Assembly (NCBI GenBank): GCA_963971285.1 | Contig: OZ020254.1 | Coordinates: 16,026,932 to 16,090,931 of the forward strand | Direction of reading: 5' to 3' | Length of the DNA stretch: 64,000 nucleotides | Origin: Astropecten irregularis | Lineage: Eukaryota > Echinodermata > Asteroidea > Paxillosida > Astropectinidae | In this document: piece by piece, positions 40,301-55,300 of the stretch | Layout of the letters: every line of letters starts with the position of its first letter | Position numbering within the stretch: the stretch's first letter is position 1 | Notes under the pieces: generated by a model | Database searches by the model: none | Told to the model about the DNA's origin: nothing | What the model saw: only the letters and a program-made list of their open reading frames with translations | Program-made: the position numbers and the translations under genes

Positions 40301-43300
40301 TAAAATATATTTTTCACTGTTTTGAGGAATACAAAATATATTATCAAATACACTTTTTTCTGCTTGATGATACATTATCTCATCTTCTTCTTTTAACCAT
40401 AAATCTTTAATCATTGTTAATTTGTCTTTGTTTAGTTTTAGTTTTTTATTATTTAGTTTTATTTTTTCTACACATTCACGTTGAAAACCAATCATTATTT
40501 GATTGAGTTTCATATTTTTGCTTTTTGAAAATTTCATTCCATACTTTTCTTCAAATAATTTAATTTTTGAGTTATCTTTTCTTATTTCTCGACGTAACTC
40601 ATTAAAACACTCACGTTCTTTTTTTTCTTTGTTAAGATTTTCTCGCAGTTCTTTTTTATGATTTTCAAGTTTTTCTTGTTTAGTTAACAATTTAGATAGA
40701 GTAGTTTCAATTTTTTTCTTTCGAGTTTCGTTTTTCTTAATCGTTTTATTTAATGTTTCAATACATGCTCCTACCCCCTGCATAATCAAATGCCCATCAT
40801 AATTTTTTAAGTTGTGAAAAATGACCGGTATTTGTGTTCGATTTGTTATTTTAAGTTTTAGGTTACAATGTGCATGTGCAACTCCACGAAACTTTCCTGT
40901 GATGTGACAATGATCTTTAACTTTTCTAAAGTTATTAATTTTTTTATTGCACGTTAAACACAGGTATTCTGTATATCCTTTAGCATTTATAAATGTTTTT
41001 GCTGATATTTCTTCTTTGGTTTTAGGTTTTTTAGGATTCGTACATTGACACATTTGATCAGAATTTATTTTTATTTCTTTTTCACAAATCCAACAACGGT
41101 TACTATTTTTTATTATTTCTTCATCAACATATTCACATTCTTTGGGATTATCAAATATCTTTTTAATTTCATCTTGTTCTTTAAACAAAGAATAAATTAT
41201 ATCTTTAGAGGCATCAGCTCCTCTATACGTTTTTTGATTCATTAGTTTTCCATCATATCTTACCACAACGTAAGAATATCCGCTAGGTTTATGAATAGCT
41301 AATATTTGTGATTTTGCGGTTGGTTTTTTGTTTACTTTTTCTAAGATACATTCAAAATCAGCATAAATCACAAATGGTGCATCTTGTATATTTTTAAAAT
41401 TTTTAAATTGTAAAATGTTTTCATCTTCTTCAGGAAGTACTACTTGTGATGGATGATTTACTATTCCCTTACACATTTCTTCGTGCAATTTTAATTTATC
41501 TTCTTTTTGAAAATGTGATAAGCATCTCCTACAGTAATATGATTTACATTTATGTTTAGTCGTGGCCATAAAAAATAAGGCTGAAAAATGTTTGATCCAA
41601 CAAAAGTGGTTCTTCCCATCCCTATGAACTAACAATAAATCTATCGAAATATCGTTTTCCTGTTCAGAGATACGATGAGGAGTAGGTAAATCTCCTTCTT
41701 TATCATTATCGCAATCTAATAAAAACACATTAATATTAAAATTGTTTTGCCGTTCAATTTTAGATATTTGATTTATTTGGGTTGGAAAACCTATCCCATC
41801 AAAGTTTAAACCATCATCTAATTTATAAGTGCTTGGTCTTGCCTCCTTAATTTGATAAGCCGGATTTTTCCTCTTATTTTCTTTAACCTTGTCAGTATAC
41901 AGTCCTAATGCTGATCTTATTGCCCATCTAATACATTGATCGTCTTTGTTTAACACATTAACAACAGCATTTTTGTTTTTAATAAATGGAGGTAATTCTA
42001 GATAAGAACCAACATTAGCAAAGATATATCTACCAAAATTCATATAAAACACTTCTATTTTATCTAAAACTAAATCCGAATCTTGTAAATTATTATTTTC
42101 GACTTTGTGTATTAATTCTCCAATATTTTTATTTACCTCATTTACTATTTCACTTTCACTTAAAATAAGTCCTTGACCACTTCTAACAGTAAAATCAATA
42201 AGACTTCCCGTTGTTGTTTTCCCATAGGTTATTTTTATAGCAAATTGAATCTTAAAGGCTCCATGTTCTCTAAACATTGATTTTACCTTTTTTACAATAT
42301 CCCCACGATGCTGATTGAAAAATATTGTTATATCTCGGTAATTTGATTGTGGCCTCATTTCTAAATTTATCAAATTGTTTCTAAAACGTCTAGTTCCTCT
42401 CCAGTTAATTGCTTCGTTAATTGTTGTCGGTGCAACATAATCTTTAATTGCTTTGACATAGTCTCGTCTTATTATTTGTCCCCTATAACCAGTTGGTGTA
42501 ACATCAAGGTTAAATCTTCTTGTTAATTCTCTAAGATATTCAATTTTTTTTGTATTTAAGTTTAAAAATTGGTTTTGAAAACTTTTAATCGAACTAATAT
42601 AATGTTGACGAGTATTTCTTACTCGTCGGTTTAATAAATTAAACAAATCATTTTGTATAATATAAATTTCTAACCTTGATTTACTCCAACTTTTATATCC
42701 TCTTGGTCTAACAGGCCCCGCACTTTCAATTACACGTATCAAATCATTTCGAGTAGATCCAAGGCTTTGTATAAATGGAATTCTTTCAGATTCAACAAAT
42801 CTTTCTAGTTCTCTTTTTTTCCATTTGTTATATCCCTTCGCAATTACACGACGCGGCGTTTGATTATTCTCTCGATCCATCTTATTTATAATAATATAAA
42901 TTAATATTTTATAAAAAAAATTTCTATTTTTTCTCATTTTTTTTCACATTCCAATCTACAACTTTTTAAATTTACAACATTTTTTTTTCGCGATAAAATG
43001 AGGCATTTTGATTTTGATTTTGGATATTCTGAGATTTGTGAAATGGGGGGTAAAAATTGGCGAGATGAAATCTATTTTGAATGTGGCAGTTAAATGTGGA
43101 GTGGAGTGAGTGAAAATGGGGTTTGGAATGATAACCCCCTTTTCATACTACTAAGGTTGTTTAGGGTTCAGACATTGATGTCTTATAACTGCAGTTTTAT
43201 AGTGATCAGCAAATGGGAGACTTTTGGAGAGTCGGTCTTGAGTCAACAGCGCACGTGCACGCACGCGCAATACAACGCGCGCAATCCGCGCATGCTCACA

Positions 43301-46300
43301 ATTGTGATAATATGGTTTGCGCGTGCGCTGTTGACTCAAGACCGACTCTCCAAAAGTCTCCCATTAAAACTGATGTGAAAGGCATCTCAATTCATAATTA
43401 ACATAGTGAGTAGGATTGGTTTTGCGGAAACACCATGTACACACATTGTACGGTACTTTCGTACTTCTATTTCATTCACACTTCTCGTATTAAGATCTCA
43501 ATGTTTTGACTAGCTTGCTCTAGTCATCATCAGGAGATGCACTAAAATAGTGAGATTAATAACTTTTACATACCCAAGAGAATGCTGTATGCGGTTGTAC
43601 ATGTACATACATGTAGCAATTCCGAATTGAAAACCCAATTTCCACTATTGAGATATTGTACTGTACATGTACATGTGATTGGTATTTTTAACAGTATTTA
43701 AAAGGAAGATCTATAAGTACCACCATTTTAAAAGTATAACATCATTTACATGAAGGTCATTTTATCATTTGCTCCGATCAGCACAGTCATAAAGTAAAAC
43801 AAAATCATGGGACAACATTTGAAATTGGGATTAATTTAAAATTAACGTCGTGCTGTGGACCAACTGTGTACAGTATATGGATACCTGTAATATTCTTAGT
43901 GCAGTGATGTCATTGAGCATGTGGGACTCATGCCCCAGCATACGTTGCAGGATGAACAGCTTACACTGGCAATGTAACTTTCAGACTTTGCAAATGTAGT
44001 GTACATAGGTTTTTGACAAATATCATGGAAGACGCAAGCTTGCTGCAATGCACCCGCAGCATACAATGAGTATGATAATGAGGGGTTTTGCCATACACAT
44101 TAAGATTTTTCACAATGGACATTTCAGTTTCCCAAGTGTCTATTTGCCACGGCGAACGTATAAATGAAAAGAGTTATAACTCTGCGCTATAATTCTACAC
44201 CCACCCCTACGGCCTGAAAAAAAATAGGTATGCGCCGTAAGGCGGCCCTGAGACCGCTGCAGATTTTCAGCGGCCGCCGCACGTTTCTCTGGATTTCGGG
44301 TACTAACGGCCGCCGTACGCTAGCCGTATAGCAAATGTGACCTAGGTATAACCGGATATGAAATTACCCAATTTTGCCCAGCACTAATCCGAGCAATAGA
44401 GAATTTGTTGTTTAATAATGAGGGACATTGTATTTCTCGAGCAGATATGGGAGATGCTGCAGTTCCATGCAAACAGATCAGCAGGTGATGGGAAGACTAC
44501 AGATCTAATACGTCTTATCTTCCAAGGATCTCCTACTACTGATCAGACTGGTCTAGATAGACGTCTCTTCATTTATAAGAAAGCTATTCATTTATTACAA
44601 GAGCAAGACATCACCAACAGAGCAGCTTCAGAAATTGTGGGATTTCTACTCATGGAGGTAAATTGCATTTTATTTTTATAATTTGAGATAACGAGCAATT
44701 CAATTGAACAAAATACTTCTCTGAAAAAAGTAGGTTTTTTCTCACTTCATATTTGCAAGTATTTTTTAATTTTCGTATTGTAAATTTGTATTGCACTGGA
44801 AAAAATGCACTTGTTTAATGGAGACTTTGAGTTTGTTGGGTTTTACATACATGTACATGATGTACATGACTACATGTACAGGGTACTGTATGTATATATT
44901 GAGAATATAAACTGTTGGAAGTTTTGCCCTGGAAATAATGCAGTATTTTTGTCAGTCTCGTTAGACAGGCAATGACATCTTTTTTTCTGATTATCTCCAG
45001 TTTGTCCATGTTATTCATGCTATAGTAACATCACAAATATTTGTGCCTGCCATGACATGTACATGTATGACATTATGGGCAAATCACAACCACTAACTGC
45101 ACTCTGAACATATTACATGTACACAGGTAGTGGCAGTTGATGACCACTGTTATAATAACTTTATTTTCCACTTGAGTTCTTTGTACAATAATTAAGCAAA
45201 CAAAGATTGTTCAGAAAAATCATGGCACATTATGTAAAAACACACAATGAGACAATGTGCGCAGATTTGTGATGTACAATGTATTGTGATGTTTGTGATG
45301 TATGTATTTTTGATGTGTAAACATCAAACATTACAAAATATGTGCACAGATATTTGTGAATTTTTGATATGAAGATGTGCGCAGATATCGGTACTAGTTT
45401 GTGATGTGCAATATGTCCCTTCTGTCATTTTACCACCATTCTTTGCCAACTTCCCATGATAATTACAGGTATGATATGCATTGTTAATTTCATGATGTGA
45501 ATGGTGTGAATAATGTAATGTGCGCCCAAAGTGTCATGTGTCATGGCGACCACTGCATCTCATCCTGGATACGAAACCACACTATTGTACAGTATACATG
45601 ACATACATGTACACAACATGTACATGTACATGTATTGTACATACATGTACATGTATTGTTAGTGTAGTAACTTAAATGAGCAACATTGAGTATTTGACAA
45701 ACAAATGCCCTCTCCAATAGAATTATAATCCTGCCACTGAATCCCAGCCATAACCTACAACTTTTAGAGTGTGCAAAAACTATGCAGCCCTTTTCAAGTT
45801 GAATCATTCAACACGTGTATATTTAATTTTGAATTGTAATGAAATTTGGAAGTCACTGCAATTATCGTACAGAGTATACTACTCTGTGGAAACAGAAAAA
45901 CAAAAACAATCCGTTCTTTTCAACACCTGATTTTTTCGAAATATTTCGGAATTTTATTGACCTTAACAAATGTACGGTACTTCAACTAGTAACCAACAGA
46001 AGCGAAGAACTTTGAGGCAACTTCCATCGTCCCGGTAATTCTAACCGCGTCAATAAATCCAAGTGCAGACAGTGGGAAGATTAACTCATCGGAATGTTAA
46101 CTTACCTAAGTAATACTGTGGTCGTTTTTGACTGTTTTCTCAAAAAGTGGGCACTGTATGGGACTGAAATTTTCACAGATGACTATTACTGTATCTGTCT
46201 TGATATTTTTGCCCATGATGCTGTATTTTTTTGATAAAAACCAAAGTATGATACTACATGTACCTTTAAGACATATCCTCAGCTGGCAGGTTTTCATTAT

Positions 46301-49300
46301 ATCTTAACATTGTACATGTATTACCCATCTATTTCAGACGGATGGTCTTCCAGCCAGTCATTTAGCTGAGCTTGCTGGTGTTTTTACTGATGCTGTCAAG
46401 TCAAAAGGTCCAACTAGTGGAAAGTAAGTAATTCTCAATTGACTTGTGAACATAATGTAGACCAATTATAAGACCATGTCAGGACCATAGATTTTCATCC
46501 AAATTGGTTGTTGTTGTTTTGGATTATGTGTAACCAAAGTCCAAATCACTAATTAGCACAAATTTCCTTTTGACCAACATGACCAAGCAAACAGATTCAT
46601 TTCTTATCTTTCTTCAGGAAAAGTATTGCATGCATTTTTTAGATATACATGTATACTGTTACAACCGCCATTTTGACGGAAACAAGATTGGCCAGATGCC
46701 AAAGTGCACAAAAGTGCATATCAACCCAGTGTGTTTATACTAGTTTCTGTTAGGCCCAGGCAGATGACCTGGGTACCCGAAACCCAACCACATCTGGAAT
46801 GTGCCATAGATGCAGTGGTGGTTGCGAGAGTTGGGTGTGTAATTGCACACGCTGTGAAAACTTATATAGAGGGAATTTTGTATAGACACAGATAGAAAGC
46901 TCCCGTTCAAGGCATTTTGATGTGGACAGCAGGTGCTTAAAGATTTCTCCAGAAACCTTAATTAACAAGACAGTACATACGTCATACCACTGTGGCACAT
47001 GAACGGTCTTTCCAGCATCTACAGTGTATAGTCAATCTAATATTGAAGCATAACAAAACAGCTGTTGGATGTTGTGTGGTGATACATGGGTTTTGTATAC
47101 CGGTACACTACACACTTACACTGTAGGGACGTTCACCGAGAGTGTCGTACGTCCCCTCATATAATTGAAACCATGTACCATCACACACTATTCAACAATA
47201 GTGCTCCGCACTAATGACGTCACAAAATCCCCGGATGTCAGACAAACTTGACTCACACACGTAGTGTATGCACACCCACGCACGTGTGCATGGTTGCAAT
47301 GTTTGTCTGAGATCCGGTACTATTTTTAGCGCAAGTGCGGAGCGCTATTGTTAACTGTACATGTACAGAAGCCAGGAGATTGAAGAATGTTATTAATAGT
47401 GGGGGCATCGATATTACTAAACTCATCGTAATTTACTATCAATCATATGACCTGTGATGTAATGCAGCCCAACATATGGACTACGATGGGTTATCCTTCA
47501 TAATTCGAGTTACGATTGATCGTAGAACTTTTAAAATCGACCCCAAAGGTCACTTTGATGACATACATGTATGTCCTTACTGAAACAAGGAATGTTTTGC
47601 CTCCAAAATACATGTACCGGTATACATGTATGCCATTCCCAGGTTTAAACATTGTGCTCGTACAATGCTTGCATGTTATTATTATTATTATTATTTATTT
47701 CTGTCAATGACACCAAGGATTCCTTTAAAAGTGACCAAGGCACTGTAGCTCGCAAGCCTGATGAAACCTGTTATGGAAAGATGATGAGAAGAAGATACAG
47801 TTTTAGAGGTGGGAGGAAAACCCCAAAGAAATATTCTGGGTAAAACCCACAGAATCAGGCAGGGACTGAAAACCCTATCCACTTGTGATCCGAGCCGGAC
47901 TTGAACCCGGTCCACAGAGGTGAAAGGCGAGGAAAGAACCGCTACGCCGACCTAACTCTTCAAAATGTTGCATTTCTATAAAAGAAATTGTATTGTGCAT
48001 GATGATGACTGAGTTTTGACTGGTACATATATGCAGTATGTCAGGGAATTCACTGTGGTGTGTAGTGAAGAGTTGAAAAGGTGATTGTGTATCTTCCATT
48101 TGTGAAGAAATGTCCATCCCAGATAAGATTAGATTCAATGCTCATATGAATGTACTGATATCAAGATAGTGCTAATTAATACAAAAAGAAAAACTGCAAA
48201 ACCTGCTCATTTCATTTCATTGTATTGTCCAGTAGGAAAATCATCTTGTCTACATCAATCCAATAAAAGAAATAGCATCAAAGACACACTTAATGAGACC
48301 TTAATAAACACTGATATTCGAAGGCGATCAAAATTATTTCAATTTTATATACACAAAATGACATAGTTATAAACTAAATTACAATAGTCCAATATAACAT
48401 CAAAGCCACATCAACACCATTTAAAAGTAGTTTCATACTTTGGTAAATGACACCAAAACAGAAATGTTCACAGATTTACGTATAACTTACAGGGTATGAA
48501 GATGGTGGTGGTAGAAACATAATGTACTGTTAAATTGTTTCCGCCTGAAATGGTGTATTTATCCAGAAATTAGTAAAACAACGACTGAAAATCTTTTTGA
48601 TCTTTTAAAAGATCAAAAATAAAAGAGAAAACACTTAAGAAATACTGTGGCCGTTTTTCGTTATTTTCTCAAAAAGTGGGCAAAGTATGGGACTGAAATT
48701 TTCACAGATTACTTTTACTGTATCTGTCTTGATATTTTTGCCCACGAATGTGTATTTCTTTGACAAAAAGCAAAGTATGATACTACCTTTAACAGGACCT
48801 TAATAAACACTGAAAATTCTGTGTTTTAGATACACAAAAGGACATATTTTTAACTTATGATTGAAATTGTCTTGTCTTCATTTAAAACATAAATTTTACC
48901 GAAATAGAATTTAATGGGACCGTACTAAACACGGGACACTGGAGGCAGACAAAATAATTCCAATTACAAGTAAACAAAACTTTAAACTGAGTTAAGGAGA
49001 CGAACAGAGTGAGGGATCAATGATTTGTGATACCTATTTGTTCTAGCTTTGATGGATTTCCAGCGACGTCCACTTCTTAGTTTTGTGTAGTATTCATTCA
49101 GTGGATGAGAGGGATCAGTTGACAAATCAGATGCTTTTTGGAGCACTTTTCCTTCACATATTCTGTCTAGATCTATGATTTCCTGTATGATTTTTCCCGC
49201 TTGCTTTGTTATCAAACCCATCTTTGCTTTGTCTTTTTGCCTAGCGCTATTAAACCAGATTACGCTGTCATACATCATGATGCTTTCAATGACGGATGAG

Positions 49301-52300
49301 TAAAACAGCTTCATGATCGTTTTATTGACATTGAATCAGTTCAGTTTCTGGAGAAAGTAGAGCCGTTGATTACATTTATTTGCCAGACCTGTCACATAAT
49401 CCCCCCATAGTAACTGACTATCACTGATTTATCACTGTATCAAGATATTTGTAATTTACTATTTTTTCTTCACTACAATAATGAACAATTTTGTATTCTA
49501 ATTTATTTACAGGGCTTTTGAGCTTCTGCCTAAAATCATCTCTTCTCTGGCAGCTAAGGAAACGGTATCCTATGGCAACAACACTATGACAGGATTTGAA
49601 TACAAGAAACATGTATTGAATACATTGATATCTAGTAGATGGGATGCACACTGTGTCATTCATCTTGCTGCAATGTTCAGGTATGCAATACAGGCATTTC
49701 ACAATTTAAAGCGCCACCAAGAGGGCAGCAGGGAGAGGCCGATTTACGCAGTGCATGATGGGAAATTGTCGACATCGGATATTTTTCCCCTATACGTTCA
49801 ACGTTATTGCTAATTCTTGGGTCGTTTTGTGCGTTTATTTCACGTGCTATCACAATGGTTTATGTTTGCGTATCTTTCGGATGCACAGCACACACATCCA
49901 AACTGGAAAACATTGAGAAATACCTATGGATGAAAGATATACGGTGGGTTAAATGGCGAAGACGATTGAACGTATAGGAGAAAAATCTTACCCCGAGATC
50001 AAAACTGTTTGGGGGATTTATATTACTAATTTCTTGGAGAAATACACCATTTCAGGCGGAAATATTTTAACGGTATGTTTCTACCAGCACCATCTTCATA
50101 CCTTGAAAGTTATACATGTACATACATTTGTGAACATTTCTGTTTGGGTATGTTATCAATCCTGTACTGTACCTTTAACTGGACATTTAGCTTTACATTT
50201 ATTTGCATGTTTATCCCCACGTCGTAATGACAAGCAATACAATTTGTTATTTTGCCAGGGATATATCAATGAGTAGTGAGGAACTGAAGTTTGTCATGAC
50301 CAAGATCTTGCGACTGTGTAAGGATATCGCTGTACAGGAATTACCACCATTAATATACCAGCTACTTCTTCTATCAGTCAAGGTATGATGTAATCACAAT
50401 AGCGCTCCGCACTTGCGCTAAAAATAGCACCGGACCTCAGACAAACATTGCAAACATGCACACGTGCGTGGGTGCGCGCGTGCATGTACACTATGTGTGT
50501 GAGCCAATGTTTGTCTGACATCCGGGGATTTTGTGACGTCATTAGTGCGGAGCGCTACTACATATATGTACCTTTGTAATCAAATGTTTTGTCAAATCTA
50601 AACTCAAGTCATGCATGCCATTTTTGGCTTTTCCCGTATTTGAGGGAAAGCATTTTTGTTTTGTTTTGATTTTTTTCCTTCTTTTCAGCTTCTTTTTCTT
50701 CTTTGCCCAAAAAGCCCATAGACTTTGTACACGTTTATTCTAGGTGCCACTTATGCAATTAAACTTGGTTGCATAAGTTTCCATAGGCATTGTACTCTAT
50801 ACAGCATAAATGTTGGTGGATTTGCAACATCATGTAAATTGATGATGTCACGAGGTGTCCAATTACAAGCAATTTCAAATGAATAATTAAGACAGAATAA
50901 CCACAAGGGAAACTGACTTTATTAATTTTAAGTCACTGAAAAGTGAACAAAGAAAAATTGATTTGAACCTGCGACCCCTGGAATACCGTGCTGGCGCTCT
51001 ACCAACTGAGTTGTGGTCATTTGATGATTACCGTACATGATGAAAAAGCCGCATCCTCTTTGATGTACTGTTCCCAGGTTGCAGCGTTGCTAATGCTGCA
51101 TGGATCTCAATTGATCCTTGGGGTATGGCGGTGTGTGTGTGGTTTCATGGCTTCTGACTACCAAACAAACAAAGATAATTGACTGTTAGGGACACAACCA
51201 ACATAGTGCTGGGTAGCTCAGTTGGTAAGAGCCCTAATGATTGCTGTACTTTCAATACAGATCCTCAATGCGAATATTTGGAAATTAATGATTGTTTGTT
51301 CTTGATTGACCAGGGTCATAAGAAGCTTGTACTACAAGGATTGACATCGTATATCAATGAGCAAGATAGAATATGTATGGACCAGAACAGACACCACGAT
51401 CAGTAAGACAACAACTTCATGTCTTGAATTTTGAAACAAATATGTGTATGATGGACATAATAATACAGTGCTTCATGGTATGAGTTGATTGGAAGTTATT
51501 TGAAGGAGTTGACTTCGTGTTTATTTTGACAATTGTGCTCAATTGAAATGTTATGATAACAAGTGTTGTAATGAGTGGAAATTAGCATCTGCTTTATTAG
51601 GGCGTCCCTTTTTATAACTTTGGTTCGTATTTCTTGTTCACCTTGAGGGAGGGTCGGTCGGTTGAAAAACAAGAAACGTTTGGGGAAAAAAAAAACCTGG
51701 CTGAATACACAAAAACCTAAAGAAAATGATGTTCATTGTATTCACTGTAATCGCGTTTGAATATTTTTGTATTATTTCAGTGATTATTAAAAGTTTAAAA
51801 TTGTAAGCCTATTGGCAAAATAAAAAATAAGAATTCCCAGAATTTTTGGAGACAAATTTTGTCTCCAGAAATTCTGGGAATTTTTTTTATATTTTTTTTT
51901 TTTATATTATGCCATTCTGACAGGGTCGGCAGCAAAAAAGAGGTTTTTTTTTTCTTCGGTCGGAGCCCAAAATATGGGTCGGTCGGAAATGAGAACCACA
52001 GTATTAAAAAGGGGCACTCTTATCAATGAAATATTGTGTGAATATATGTCTGTCTTTATAAAGGTTCTTTTTTTTTTTTTTTTTAAAGGGGGAATAAAAG
52101 GTAATTTCCCCCACCATAGTTTTATAGATCTACATCCAAGTACTTTTCAGATTGCCACATATTAAATTTCATTTAATAATTTCAATGATGTTTATTGACT
52201 TGTGTTTTCAAGTAATTCAGAAAGTTTGGACATGATATCCCAGGATGCTTTGCGCCATATGGAAGGTACTGTTATACACCATGTTATATTTGCTATCAAG

Positions 52301-55300
52301 CAAGACCAGGATCTAGGCAGGGAATTCATCAAATTTCTCAAGGTAAAGTATAGCCATTCAATATGTAGAACATTGAAAAACTATATAAGTTTGTACAGTA
52401 TTTCATAAGATGACTATGGCATACTCTTGAACTGGTATTGACTTAAAGGTAGTATCATACTTTGGTAAGAGACCAAAACAGAAATGTTCACAGATTTACA
52501 GATTTACGTATAACTTACAGGGTATGAAAATGTTAAAATGTTTCCGCCTGAAATGCTGTATTTATCCAGAAATTAGTAAAACAACGACCGAAAATCTTTT
52601 TGATCTTTTAAAAGATCAAAAATAAAAGAGAAAAGACTTAAGAAATACTGTGGCCGTTTTTCACGATTTTCTAAAAAAGTGGGCACCGTATGGGACTGAA
52701 ATTTTCACAGATGACTGTGACTGTATCTTCCTTCATATTTGTGCCCATGAATCTGTATTTCTTTGACAAAATCCAAAGTATGATACTACCTTTAACACAC
52801 CAGAGAGGAAACCAATTCAACCCTATCCTTGGGTCGATTTCACCAAACTCATCGTAACTTACTCATCGCCCTTGGTTCTCATTTCCCGACCAACCCATAT
52901 TTTGGGCTCCGACCGAAGGAAAAACAACTTTTTTTTGCCGCCGACCCTGTTAGAATGACATACCGGTAATATTAATTCAAGAAAAAAAATTATTAAAATA
53001 CCAGAATTTCTGGAGACAAATTTTGCCAATAGGCCTACATTTTTATACTTTATATCACAGAAATAATAAAAAAATATTCAAACAGTGAATACAATGAACA
53101 TTTCTCATCATTTTCTTGAGGTTTTTGTGTATTCAGCCAGATTTTTTTTCCACCAAACTTTCTTTTTTTCGACCGACCGACCCTCCCTCAAGGTGAACAA
53201 GAAATGAGAACCACAGTAATAACAAGGGGCACCCTAAGATCAAATCTAGGGGCTCCACAGTCCACCCCAAACTCAATCGGTCATTTCAGAATCTTCAGCA
53301 ATGGATTTGTTTAAAACCTTTGTTGAGTTTGATACAGTGTATTACAGTATGAGGTGCATTTAACTGAAGATTGAATGAAGATTATATTGTACATTCGTTG
53401 TTTTCCTGGGAGATTGTGATTTTTGTCTAACAATTGTGTGGATGTCAAGATTATGTTTGCTCTTATCAATGCACATGCATTGGTATATAATGTGTACTGT
53501 ATTTGGCTATGCTCATTATTAATGCAATGAGATCCCAAGCTCATTTATGTCTTATATTGTATTCTGACGTAGCATCCCAACTACAAAGGTTTCACGTACA
53601 AATTCTGTAATTGTTGTTCTTCTTTTTTTGCCTCCTCTTAAAGGTAGTATCATACTTTGGTTTTTGTCAAAGAAGTACAGATTCATGGGCAAAAATATCA
53701 AGGAAGATACAGTAACAGTCATCTGTGAAAATTTCAGTCCCATACGGTGCCCACTTTTTGAGAAAATTGTGAAAAAGGGCCACAGTATTTCTTAAGTCTT
53801 TTCTCCTTTATTTTTGATCTTTTAAAAGATCAAAAAGATTTCCGGTCGTTGTTTTACTATTTTCTGGATAAATACAGCATTTCAGGCGGAAAAATTGTAA
53901 CGTTATGTTTCTACCACCACTTTCTTCATACCCTGTAAGTTATACGTAAATCTGTGAACATTTCTGTTTTGGTGTCTTACCAAAGTATGATACTACCTTT
54001 AACTATTAAGAAACTTTGTTGAATGTATTTCTAGTTTTGATATATGATTTGTCACCAAATAGTCCAGCACTGCACATAGCTACATTAATGCATCCTAGGG
54101 CAGTTAGTTTAAATCAAAGTTTCTATAAAACACACACAAAAAGTGTATAGTTGCTGAATTTGGAAATTTGATAACATATTACATCTTCAAGGCTTTTTTA
54201 TTCACTGTATTAATTAATATTGTTGTTTGTATGTGTATTTACAGGCTGGTCAAGTGGGTGATACAGCAGCAATATTAGCTCCATTCAATGTAGCATTGGC
54301 TCTGTCCATCTCACAGATTCACAGATTTGAAGAAGCAGTAAGTACATTCATTAATATCCTCCTAACTGGGCAACAGATCCCCAGAGCCAATGTCACAAAA
54401 CCTTACGCCATGGCATAAGTCCTCTTGCATAACTTGCACCTCAATTCATTATCAATTTCACGATACTTAAGCCACATTTGAAAGTGGCATAAGTCATATT
54501 TTCATGCTATAAATATGGCATAACGTACGCATGCATTTTCAGTGGCGTAACTCAAAAACGTCATAAAAATTGTGATAATGGTTTACAATAGCACCCGTAC
54601 CTATTAAAGGGATGGTACAGAATTGGTAAGACAAAATACACTTCAAGATCACAGATTCACATAAAACTTACACAGTATAATGGTGATGATAGGAGAAAAC
54701 ATCCCATGAAATGTTTTTGTCTGAAATGCCATATTCGTTGAGAAATAAATGAAACCATTTTCCGATTGGAATAAATCGCTTCGAAGCGTTTTATTCATTC
54801 GTTGAAATGTGTAAACGGGTTTTCACTATTTTCTCGTGACCCAGATGGCTGATTGACCTCAAACTTCTACAGGTTTGGCAGTTAAGGTATATGATGGATT
54901 ACATAATGTGCTTTCACTGTCAGCAACGGTTTTGTCGCAAAAACCAGTTCTGTACCATCCCTTTAAGAGATGTAAAAAAAAAAATTTAACACTCAAAAAT
55001 AACTTTCTACAACTTACATGTAGCAACCCTTCTTCTTTTAAGATTGTTCAGTTTTTGGAAATCACTAAGACACAACCTGACCCATTTGGGTAGCAAGACG
55101 GCATTTTAATGCATGGGCGCCATTAACAGTCTGTCAAGTGCGTGTTGAGTGCCGTTCTTCATGTCACCGACACCCTTCGTAATTTCCCTTAAAACTCAAA
55201 ACCCTGCCAACTTTCCAAACCCTTAGCTCGCTTACATCAAAATGGATATTAAAAAAACAGTCCATGTGAGTTTGGGAACAGTGTTCAATGAAATTTTCTT

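Larger units (their letters stand above)
26104..43152. mobile_element. Complete Polinton (Maverick) DNA transposon, 17,049 bp
   Basis: Bounded by near-identical inverted repeats of about 225 bp and flanked by AAGGT on both sides (26099-26103 and 43153-43157), which I read as the target duplication. It encodes the diagnostic Polinton set: protein-primed PolB, retrovirus-like integrase, A32-like packaging ATPase and a probable capsid protein, plus about ten other genes packed with short spacers. All large frames are open, so the insertion looks recent. Polintons are thought to be replicated by their own polymerase and may also form virions. It sits in FANCI intron 1. Confidence 0.96.

Noticed and set aside
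42881..42937. 19-codon N-terminal extension of PolB
   Set aside because: Lies across the TATAAATA promoter and near the inverted repeat; composition is low complexity.
49700..49740. AAAGCGCCACCAAGAGGG after FANCI exon 4 and its complement near 55486-55516 as ends of one element
   Set aside because: Exons lie between them, so they cannot bound a single element; probably separate solo ends.
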